Origin: CAYGUK01 sp964352985
Lineage (GTDB): Bacteria > Pseudomonadota > Gammaproteobacteria > JAHCLG01
DNA length: 11,495 bases
NCBI GenBank assembly: GCA_964352985.1
Contig: CAYGUK010000118.1
Location: 1-11,495 of the forward strand
Reading direction: 5' to 3'
The notes under the pieces are model-generated. The model did not search any database, was not told where the DNA came from, and saw only the letters and a program-made list of their open reading frames with translations. This document shows, one piece after another, positions 3,756 to 11,495 of this stretch (the stretch's first letter is position 1; each line of letters starts with the position of its first letter). The position numbers and the translations under genes are program-made.

Positions 3756-6700
3756 ATGGCGACTTCTTATTCATACACTGAAAAAAAACGTGTTCGTCGT
3801 GATTTTAGTAAACGTCAAAGTACAATGGATGTTCCATATTTATTATCCATTCAATTGGATTCCTACGATAATTTTTTACAGCGATACATTGGAATAGATG
3901 ATCGCAGAGATATCGGTTTACATGCTGCATTTAATTCAATATTTCCTATTGCAAGTTACTCAGGTAGTGCTGAATTAATTTACGTAAATTATCGTTTGGG
4001 TAAACCCACATTTGATGTTGTTGAATGTAAAATGCGTGGTTTAACCTATGCTGCCTCCTTGCGCGTAAAAGTGCGCTTATTAATCTATGATAAAGATGCG
4101 CCGGCTGGTACAAAATCAGTTAAAGATATTAAAGAACAAGAAGTCTACATGGGTGAAGTTCCATTAATGACTAATACAGGGACTTTTATTATCAATGGTA
4201 CTGAGCGTGTTGTTGTATCTCAATTACATCGTTCACCTGGTGTATTTTTCGATCATGATCGTGGTAAAACACATTCATCTGGAAAATTATTATTTTCTGC
4301 TCGTGTTATTCCTTACCGTGGCTCATGGTTAGACTTTGAATTTGATCCTAAAGATTGCTTATTTGTTCGTATCGATCGTCGTCGTAAATTACCTGCGACT
4401 ATTATTATGCGTGCTTTAGGATATAGTGCTGAAGAAATTTTAGATATATTTTTTGAAGTTGATACATTCCATTTCAAGAATGGTAATCTTACATTAGATT
4501 TAATTCCTGATAGATTACGTGGTGAAGTTGCTTCCTTTGATATTGCAGTAAATGGTCAAGTTGTTGTTGAAGAAGGCCGACGAATAACAGCTCGCCATAT
4601 CATGATAATGAAGAAAGCTGAGCTTAATAACTTAGAAGTACCAGTTGAATTTATCATTGGTAAAACACTAGCTAAAAATATTATTAATAAAGATACTGGT
4701 GAAGTCCTTGTTGAAGCGAACTCTGCAATTACTCAGGAGTTGGTTGATGTTTTAATTAACTCAGGCGTGACTGATTTTGAAACGCTTTATACTAATGACT
4801 TAGATTGTGGTCCTTACATGTCTGATACCCTACGTATCGATCCTACGACTACACAATTAGAAGCTTTAGTTGAAATTTATCGTATGATGCGTCCGGGTGA
4901 ACCACCCACTAAAGAAGCGGCTGAAAACTTATTTAAGAATTTATTTTTCACCGAAGATCGTTACGATTTATCTCCTGTTGGACGCATGAAATTCAATCGT
5001 CGTGTTGGTCGTGAAGAAATCTTAGGCCTGGGTGTTCTAGATAATGATGATATTATTGCGGTAATGAAAACACTTATTTCAATCCGTGATGGTAAAGGTG
5101 ATGTTGATGATATCGATCACTTAGGTAATCGTCGCGTACGAAGTGTTGGTGAAATGGCAGAAAATCAATTTCGAGTAGGGCTTGTGAGAGTTGAACGTGC
5201 TGTAAAAGAACGTCTTAGTCTTGCAGAAACCGAAGGCTTGATGCCTCAAGATTTGATTAATGCAAAACCTGTTTCTGCTGCAATCAAAGAATTTTTTGGT
5301 TCTAGCCAACTTTCGCAATTTATGGATCAAAACAATCCATTATCTGAAGTTACACATAAACGTCGTGTTTCAGCATTAGGACCAGGTGGTTTAACTCGAG
5401 AACGAGCCGGGTTTGAGGTTCGAGACGTTCATCCAACTCATTACGGTCGTGTTTGTCCGATTGAAACGCCTGAAGGTCCAAACATTGGTTTGATAAACTC
5501 ATTAGCTGTTTATGCTCGCACTAACGAATATGGATTTTTAGAATCGCCTTATAGAAAAGTAATCGATAGTAAAGTAACCGATGAAATTCATTATCTATCG
5601 GCGATTGAAGAAGGTGATTACGTTATTGCTCAGGCTAACAGTAACCTCGATAAAGATGGTCGAATCATTGATGAACTTGTTTTAAGTCGTAATAAAAATG
5701 AATTCGAATATTCTACGCCAGACAAAGTTCAATATATGGATGTGTCACCTAAACAAATCGTGTCAGTGGCTGCTTCTTTAATTCCATTCTTAGAGCACGA
5801 TGATGCTAACCGGGCATTAATGGGTTCTAACATGCAACGACAAGCAGTTCCCACCATGCGTACTGAAAAACCATTTGTTGGAACAGGAATGGAACGTTCT
5901 GTTGCCATTGACTCTGGTGTTACTGTCGTTGCAGTTCGTGGTGGTATTGTTGATTCGGTTGACGCGGCGAGAATTGTTGTGCGTGTTAATGATGAAGAAA
6001 CAGAAACTGCAGAAACTGGTGTGGATATTTATAATTTAATTAAATATCAACGTTCCAATCAAAACACTTGTATTAATCAACGTCCTCTTGTGAAACAAGG
6101 CGATGTTATTAGAAAAGGTGATGTGTTAGCCGATGGTCCTTCAACTGATTTAGGTGAGTTAGCATTAGGGCAAAACTTGTTAGTTGCCTTTATGCCTTGG
6201 AATGGTTACAACTTCGAAGACTCTATTTTAATTTCAGAAAGATTAGTAGAAGAAGATCGCTTTACAACTATCCACATTGAAGAATTAACTTGTGTTGCTC
6301 GTGATACCAAATTAGGTCCAGAAGAAGTGACTTCTGATATTCCGAATGTGGGTGAAAGTGCGTTATCAAAACTTGATGAATCGGGTATTGTTTTCGTTGG
6401 TGCAGAAGTGAATGCGGGGGATATTTTAGTTGGTAAAGTTACACCAAAAGGTGAAACACAATTAACCCCTGAAGAAAAACTTTTACGTGCCATCTTTGGT
6501 GAAAAAGCGTCGGATGTTAAAGATACATCTCTACGTGTTCCAACAGGGATGAATGGTACAGTTATCGATGTGCAAGTTTATACGCGTGATGGTGTAGAAA
6601 AAGATGAACGTGCTATTAGCATTGAGCGCATGCAATTAGATAAAGTCAAAAAAGACTTACAAGATGAATTGCGTATTCGTGAAGATGACGTCTATCAACG

Positions 6701-7844
6701 TGTAGAAAAATTATTAATTGGTACCATTGCGGATGGTGGTCCTAATAATTTACAAAAAGGTAGTGCGATCACAGCTGAATATTTACATGAGATTCCTCGT
6801 GAAACTTGGTCTGAAATTCGCTTGCGCGATGATGCCATGTATCAACAATTAGAAATGGCCTTCACGCAACTTGAAGAACTTCGTAAAGAATTCGAAGACA
6901 ATTACAACGAACAACGTGAAAAAATTACTTCAGGTGATGATCTTGCCCCTGGCGTATTAAAAATTGCAAAAGTGTATTTGGCTGTTAAACGTCGTATTCA
7001 ACCTGGTGATAAAATGGCTGGACGTCATGGTAACAAAGGGGTTATCTCGATGATCGTGCCTGTAGAAGATATGCCTTACATGGCTGATGGCACACCAGTT
7101 GATATCGTATTAAATCCTCTTGGCGTACCTTCACGGATGAATATCGGTCAGGTACTTGAAACGCATTTAGGTTGGGCTGCGAAAGGGCTTGGTAATAAAA
7201 TTGGTGAAATGCTTGATAGACAAGCATCACATGGTGAAATGCGTGAGTTTTTAAATGAAATTTACAATGTTGAATCGGAATTAACTAAACTCGATTTAGA
7301 ACAATTCAACGATGATGAATTAAGTATTCTTGCCAAAAATTTACGTGGTGGTATCCCAATGGCTACGCCCGTTTTTGATGGCGCCCAAGAAAGAGAAATT
7401 AAACGCATGCTAAAAATTGCGGGTTTACCTGAAAATGGTAAAACCACACTTTTTGATGGTCGTACTGGAAATGCATTTGATCGTGAAGTCGCTGTTGGCT
7501 ACATGTATATGTTGAAGTTAAATCATTTAGTAGACGATAAAATGCATGCGCGTTCAACCGGATCTTACAGTCTTGTCACACAACAACCTTTAGGTGGTAA
7601 AGCGCAGTTTGGTGGCCAAAGATTCGGGGAAATGGAAGTGTGGGCACTACAAGCTTATGGCGCAGCCTATACTCTACAAGAAATGTTAACGGTCAAATCA
7701 GATGACGTGAGTGGTCGTACTAAGATGTATAAAAACATCGTTGATGGTGATCATCGCATGGAGCCTGGTATGCCAGAATCATTTAATGTGCTGGTAAAAG
7801 AAATTCGATCATTAGGTATTAATATCGAATTGGAAAGTAAATAG
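3756..7844 (+). CDS. rpoB: DNA-directed RNA polymerase subunit beta
   Basis: RpoB, with RpoC, forms the catalytic cleft of RNA polymerase. The 1362-aa protein is slightly longer than E. coli RpoB (1342), with extra residues near the N-terminus (around DDRRDIGLHAAF), and keeps both gammaproteobacterial insertion regions. The N-terminus reads MATSYSYTEKKRVRRDF, then VPYLLSIQLDS. The rifampicin pocket GSSQLSQFMDQNNPLSE is wild type: Q521, D524, H534 and S539 correspond to E. coli Q513, D516, H526 and S531, predicting rifampicin sensitivity at this locus. The active-site lysines in GDKMAGRHGNKG are K1086 and K1094 (E. coli 1065 and 1073). The clamp-linked C-terminus has GGKAQFGGQRFGEMEVWALQ. The ribosome-binding site is AGAGG (3745-3749). 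Stop TAG is 33 bases before rpoC. No frameshift is seen. Confidence 0.99.
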   Translation: MATSYSYTEKKRVRRDFSKRQSTMDVPYLLSIQLDSYDNFLQRYIGIDDRRDIGLHAAFNSIFPIASYSGSAELIYVNYRLGKPTFDVVECKMRGLTYAASLRVKVRLLIYDKDAPAGTKSVKDIKEQEVYMGEVPLMTNTGTFIINGTERVVVSQLHRSPGVFFDHDRGKTHSSGKLLFSARVIPYRGSWLDFEFDPKDCLFVRIDRRRKLPATIIMRALGYSAEEILDIFFEVDTFHFKNGNLTLDLIPDRLRGEVASFDIAVNGQVVVEEGRRITARHIMIMKKAELNNLEVPVEFIIGKTLAKNIINKDTGEVLVEANSAITQELVDVLINSGVTDFETLYTNDLDCGPYMSDTLRIDPTTTQLEALVEIYRMMRPGEPPTKEAAENLFKNLFFTEDRYDLSPVGRMKFNRRVGREEILGLGVLDNDDIIAVMKTLISIRDGKGDVDDIDHLGNRRVRSVGEMAENQFRVGLVRVERAVKERLSLAETEGLMPQDLINAKPVSAAIKEFFGSSQLSQFMDQNNPLSEVTHKRRVSALGPGGLTRERAGFEVRDVHPTHYGRVCPIETPEGPNIGLINSLAVYARTNEYGFLESPYRKVIDSKVTDEIHYLSAIEEGDYVIAQANSNLDKDGRIIDELVLSRNKNEFEYSTPDKVQYMDVSPKQIVSVAASLIPFLEHDDANRALMGSNMQRQAVPTMRTEKPFVGTGMERSVAIDSGVTVVAVRGGIVDSVDAARIVVRVNDEETETAETGVDIYNLIKYQRSNQNTCINQRPLVKQGDVIRKGDVLADGPSTDLGELALGQNLLVAFMPWNGYNFEDSILISERLVEEDRFTTIHIEELTCVARDTKLGPEEVTSDIPNVGESALSKLDESGIVFVGAEVNAGDILVGKVTPKGETQLTPEEKLLRAIFGEKASDVKDTSLRVPTGMNGTVIDVQVYTRDGVEKDERAISIERMQLDKVKKDLQDELRIREDDVYQRVEKLLIGTIADGGPNNLQKGSAITAEYLHEIPRETWSEIRLRDDAMYQQLEMAFTQLEELRKEFEDNYNEQREKITSGDDLAPGVLKIAKVYLAVKRRIQPGDKMAGRHGNKGVISMIVPVEDMPYMADGTPVDIVLNPLGVPSRMNIGQVLETHLGWAAKGLGNKIGEMLDRQASHGEMREFLNEIYNVESELTKLDLEQFNDDELSILAKNLRGGIPMATPVFDGAQEREIKRMLKIAGLPENGKTTLFDGRTGNAFDREVAVGYMYMLKLNHLVDDKMHARSTGSYSLVTQQPLGGKAQFGGQRFGEMEVWALQAYGAAYTLQEMLTVKSDDVSGRTKMYKNIVDGDHRMEPGMPESFNVLVKEIRSLGINIELESK

Positions 7845-7865
7845 TTAAAACAGAAATGTGATAAC

Positions 7866-7870
7866 AGGAG
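7866..7870 (+). promoter_or_regulatory. Ribosome-binding site supporting the TTG start of rpoC
   Basis: AGGAG at 7866-7870 lies seven bases before TTG 7878. It is the strongest such site in the rpoB-rpoC gap and its spacing is optimal for that codon, which decides the start. Confidence 0.85.
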
Positions 7871-7877
7871 AATTCCG

Positions 7878-10800
7878 TTGAGAGATTTATTAAGTCTTCT
7901 GAAGCAACAAGGTCAAATCGAAGAATTTGATGCTATAAAAATCTGTCTTGCTTCACCTGAAATGATTCGTTCATGGTCATATGGTGAAGTCAAAAAACCA
8001 GAAACAATTAATTACCGCACATTTAAACCAGAACGTGACGGTTTATTTTGCGCTCGCATTTTTGGTCCAATTAAAGACTACGAATGTTTGTGCGGAAAAT
8101 ACAAACGACTAAAACATCGTGGTGTTATTTGCGAAAAATGTGGAGTCGAAGTAACGTTGACTAAAGTTCGTCGTGATCGTATGGGGCACATCGAACTGGC
8201 TTCTCCTGTTGCACATATCTGGTTCTTAAAATCATTACCATCTCGTATTGGTTTATTATTAGATATGACGTTACGTGATATCGAACGCGTATTATATTTC
8301 GAAGCATTTGTTGTTACCGATCCAGGTATGACAGATCTAGAACGTGGTCAGTTATTATCTGACGAAGCTTATCTTGAAGCCATTGAGACTTATGGTGATG
8401 AGTTTGAAGCGCGTATGGGTGCTGAAGCAATAAAAGATCTTCTAAATGACATCGACTTAAAAGAAGAAGTTGAACGTTTACGTGCTGAAATTCCAACAAT
8501 TAATTCAGAAACTAAATTGAAGAAATACGGTAAACGTCTCAAACTCATGGAAGCATTTTTAAATTCTGGCAATGATCCTGATTGGATGATTATGACAGTT
8601 TTACCTGTATTACCACCTGATCTTAGACCATTAGTTCCATTAGATGGTGGTCGTTTTGCTACAAGTGATTTAAATGATCTTTATCGTCGTGTAATCAACA
8701 GAAATAATCGTTTGAAGAGATTACTGGATCTTAATGCACCAGATATTATCGTCCGTAACGAAAAAAGAATGTTACAAGAAGCAGTGGATGCGTTACTGGA
8801 TAATGGTCGTCGAGGACGTGCTATTACTGGTTCAAACCGTCGCCCACTGAAATCATTAGCCGATATGATTAAGGGGAAGCAAGGTCGTTTCCGCCAAAAC
8901 TTATTGGGTAAACGTGTTGACTATTCTGGTCGTTCTGTAATTGTGGTGGGACCAACTTTAAAATTACATCAATGTGGTCTGCCTAAGAAAATGGCATTAG
9001 AATTATTTAAACCCTTTATATTTAGTAAGCTTGAAAGACGAGGTCTTGCGACAACGATTAAAGCTGCCAAGAAAATGGTTGAACGTGAAGGACCTGAAGT
9101 TTGGGATATTCTTGAAGAAGTTATTCGTGAGCATCCCGTCTTATTAAACCGGGCACCAACATTACACCGTTTAGGTATTCAAGCATTCGAGCCAATGCTG
9201 ATTGAAGGTAAAGCGATTCAGTTACATCCATTGGTTTGTACGGCTTATAACGCTGACTTTGACGGTGACCAAATGGCTGTTCACGTACCATTAACAATTG
9301 AAGCGCAGCTTGAAGCGCGTACGTTAATGATGTCGACAAATAATGTTTTATCACCAGCTAATGGTGAGCCAATCATCGTGCCAACTCAAGACGTGGTGTT
9401 AGGTTTATATTACATGACACGTGAAAAAATTAACGTTAAAGGCGAAGGCATGATTTTTACTGATACCAGTGAAGTGCACCGAGCTTATTCAAATAATGCG
9501 GTAGATATCCATGCGAAAATTCGTTTGCGTATTGATCGTGCAAGAATTCAAGCAGTTAATGAAAGTACTAATTTCACAACTAATATCACAAAATATGTTG
9601 ATACGACTGTAGGGCGTTCTTTACTTTTAGAAATTTTACCGGTCGAAATGCCCTTTGAAATTATTAACCGTCCATTAACCAAGAAAGTGATTTCTCAGTT
9701 AATCACAGAGTGTTATCACTATGTTGGTCTTAAAGAAACAGTTATTTTCGCAGACCATTTAATGTATACCGGTTTTTATTACGCAACACGTTCAGGTGTC
9801 TCGATTGGTGTGAACGATCTTGAAGTACCTTCTGAAAAAGTCGCGATTATTGGTAAAGCCGAAGAACAGGTTAAAGAAATTGAAGCACAGTATTCATCAG
9901 GTCTTGTGACCCAAGGTGAACGCTACAATAAAGTTGTCGATATTTGGTCGCGTACTAATGACCAAGTAGCAAAAGCGATGATGGAAAAATTAGCGGTTGA
10001 TACAGTTATCGATAAAGAAGGTAATGAAGTCGAGCAAGAATCATTTAACTCAATTTATATGATGGCAGATAGTGGTGCGCGTGGTAGTGCGGCACAGATT
10101 CGACAATTAGCAGGTATGCGTGGTTTGATGGCGAAACCAGATGGTTCGATTATTGAAACACCGATTACTGCTAATTTCCGTGAAGGATTGAATGTATCTC
10201 AGTACTTTATTTCTACTCACGGTGCTCGTAAAGGTTTAGCTGATACAGCGTTAAAAACAGCAAACTCTGGTTATCTAACCCGTCGTCTAGTTGACGTGGC
10301 GCAAGATGTGGTTGTCACTGAGATTGATTGTGGTACCACTGATGGCTTAATCATGACACCGCATATTGAAGGTGGTGATGTGGTCGAGCCGTTACGTGAA
10401 CGTGTTCTTGGTCGTGTCGTTATCGGTGATATTTTATATCCTGGTACTAATGATGTTTTAATTGTTAACAATACTTTGCTTGATGAGCGTCTAGTCGAAT
10501 TACTCGAAAAAAATGGTGTCGACGAAATTAAAGTGCGTTCACCGATTACATGTAAAACAAGATTTGGTATTTGCTCGAAATGTTACGGACGCGATCTTGC
10601 ACGTGGACATCAAGTTAATATTGGTGAAGCAGTGGGGGTTATCGCAGCTCAATCAATTGGTGAACCCGGTACTCAGTTAACCATGCGTACTTTCCATATT
10701 GGTGGTGCCGCTTCTCGTGCGACTGCTGTTAACAACGTACAAGTAAAAACGAAAGGTATTATTAAAGTTCACAACATGAAAACAGTTGAACATGCTAGTG

Positions 10801-11495
10801 GTAAGTTCATCTCAGTTTCACGTTCTGGTGAATTAACAGTTAGCGATCAACATGGTCGTGAAAGAGAGCGCTATAAATTACCTTATGGTGCTGAAATTTC
10901 TGTTAAAGATGGTAGTGAAACAGAACCAGGACAAGTTGTTGCTGTGTGGGATCCACATACTCACCCAATTATCACTGAAGTTGCTGGTCGAGTACGTTTT
11001 ATCGATTTAGTCGAAGGCGTGACGGCAACGAAACAGGTTGATGAAGTAACTGGTTTATCTAGTATCGTCGTAAGCGATCCAAAAGCTCGTGCGTCATCGG
11101 GTAAAGAAATGCGCCCCATGATTAAATTGGTTGATGAAGAAGGTAATGATTTATGTTTGGCTGGTACTAACATGCCTGCAAACTACTTCTTACCTGCTGA
11201 TGCGATTATTACGGTAGAAGATGGTAAAGCAGTTGGCATCGGTGATGTTATCGCGCGTATTCCTCAAGAAACTTCAAAAACTCGAGACATTACTGGTGGT
11301 CTTCCTCGTGTAGCTGATTTGTTTGAAGCACGTAAACCAAAAGATCCGGCTATTCTAGCGGAACATTCTGGTGTAGTCAGTTTTGGTAAAGAAACTAAAG
11401 GTAAACGTCGTCTTGTTATCACCATGACTGATGGTGAAATCTACGAAGAGTTAATTCCAAAATGGCGTCATGTTAATGTGTTTGAAGGTGAACAT
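7878..11495 (+). CDS. rpoC: DNA-directed RNA polymerase subunit beta' (5' part, truncated by the window end)
   Basis: RpoC holds the catalytic Mg and the clamp of RNA polymerase. The open frame runs 1206 codons without a stop to the last base; about 200 residues are missing compared with a roughly 1400-aa family length. It starts with TTG: the resulting M-RDLLSLLK aligns with E. coli MKDLLKFLK from residue 1. The first zinc site is C70, C72, C85, C88. The NADFDGDQ motif gives D460, D462, D464. The bridge helix spans about 770-808. The second zinc site is C818, C892, C899, C902, and the trigger loop TMRTFHIGGA has M936, R937 and H940, followed by the long gammaproteobacterial insertion. The first sites share E. 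coli numbering exactly; later ones are offset by four. Ser774 in NVSQYF replaces the Leu of E. coli. Spacing to rpoB implies co-transcription. Confidence 0.99.
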   Translation, partial: MRDLLSLLKQQGQIEEFDAIKICLASPEMIRSWSYGEVKKPETINYRTFKPERDGLFCARIFGPIKDYECLCGKYKRLKHRGVICEKCGVEVTLTKVRRDRMGHIELASPVAHIWFLKSLPSRIGLLLDMTLRDIERVLYFEAFVVTDPGMTDLERGQLLSDEAYLEAIETYGDEFEARMGAEAIKDLLNDIDLKEEVERLRAEIPTINSETKLKKYGKRLKLMEAFLNSGNDPDWMIMTVLPVLPPDLRPLVPLDGGRFATSDLNDLYRRVINRNNRLKRLLDLNAPDIIVRNEKRMLQEAVDALLDNGRRGRAITGSNRRPLKSLADMIKGKQGRFRQNLLGKRVDYSGRSVIVVGPTLKLHQCGLPKKMALELFKPFIFSKLERRGLATTIKAAKKMVEREGPEVWDILEEVIREHPVLLNRAPTLHRLGIQAFEPMLIEGKAIQLHPLVCTAYNADFDGDQMAVHVPLTIEAQLEARTLMMSTNNVLSPANGEPIIVPTQDVVLGLYYMTREKINVKGEGMIFTDTSEVHRAYSNNAVDIHAKIRLRIDRARIQAVNESTNFTTNITKYVDTTVGRSLLLEILPVEMPFEIINRPLTKKVISQLITECYHYVGLKETVIFADHLMYTGFYYATRSGVSIGVNDLEVPSEKVAIIGKAEEQVKEIEAQYSSGLVTQGERYNKVVDIWSRTNDQVAKAMMEKLAVDTVIDKEGNEVEQESFNSIYMMADSGARGSAAQIRQLAGMRGLMAKPDGSIIETPITANFREGLNVSQYFISTHGARKGLADTALKTANSGYLTRRLVDVAQDVVVTEIDCGTTDGLIMTPHIEGGDVVEPLRERVLGRVVIGDILYPGTNDVLIVNNTLLDERLVELLEKNGVDEIKVRSPITCKTRFGICSKCYGRDLARGHQVNIGEAVGVIAAQSIGEPGTQLTMRTFHIGGAASRATAVNNVQVKTKGIIKVHNMKTVEHASGKFISVSRSGELTVSDQHGRERERYKLPYGAEISVKDGSETEPGQVVAVWDPHTHPIITEVAGRVRFIDLVEGVTATKQVDEVTGLSSIVVSDPKARASSGKEMRPMIKLVDEEGNDLCLAGTNMPANYFLPADAIITVEDGKAVGIGDVIARIPQETSKTRDITGGLPRVADLFEARKPKDPAILAEHSGVVSFGKETKGKRRLVITMTDGEIYEELIPKWRHVNVFEGEH

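Noticed and set aside
6206..6493. Antisense open frame of 95 codons inside rpoB, and several shorter ones in rpoB, rpoC, rplK and rplL
   Set aside because: They lie wholly within strongly conserved coding genes, show no recognisable family features or ribosome-binding sites, and are explained by codon bias of the sense strand.

Overview
This is an AT-rich stretch of a gammaproteobacterial chromosome carrying the classic transcription-translation cluster in its standard order: tuf (3' end), tRNA-Trp, secE, nusG, rplK, rplA, rplJ, rplL, rpoB, rpoC (5' part). All genes are on the + strand. The assignment to Gammaproteobacteria rests on close protein similarity to E. coli throughout, as judged from memory. 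It is also supported by both lineage-typical RpoB insertions, the RpoC trigger-loop insertion, and RpoC zinc and catalytic residues that fall at or within four residues of E. coli numbering. The long L10 C-terminus with a repeated K-x-VRTLA unit, and the RpoB length of 1362 aa, argue against a close enterobacterium. A low-GC lineage such as the Legionellales is possible, but I cannot fix the genus.

Layout. Positions 1-62 are the last codons of EF-Tu. Positions 63-131 hold a long imperfect hairpin just before tRNA-Trp (132-207). secE (235-612) and nusG (617-1171) are tightly linked. The nusG-rplK gap holds an L1-binding-type leader, and rplK and rplA overlap by one base. The 220-base rplA-rplJ gap (2362-2581) holds a series of hairpins, including an L10-leader-like structure. 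rplJ and rplL follow. The 225-base rplL-rpoB gap (3531-3755) contains a strong hairpin plus T-tract at the place of the known rpoBC attenuator, then a second hairpin close to rpoB. rpoB (3756-7844) is followed 33 bases later by rpoC, which opens with TTG at 7878 and runs off the window end.

How the genes work together. tRNA-Trp, EF-Tu and the L11/L1/L10/L12 stalk proteins serve translation, SecE serves protein export, and NusG links RNA polymerase to the ribosome or Rho. RpoB and RpoC form the polymerase core. The RNA leaders are the expected points of autoregulation: L1 on rplK-rplA, L10/L12 on rplJ-rplL, and attenuation plus possible RNase processing setting the ratio of L12 to polymerase subunits.

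I looked for mobile elements, CRISPR, toxin-antitoxin modules, inserted genes and unexplained antisense genes and found none. The window looks like ordinary conserved core genome. The points worth a second look are RNA structures, one rare start codon, a small internal duplication in rplJ and one bridge-helix substitution. I see no previously undescribed system.
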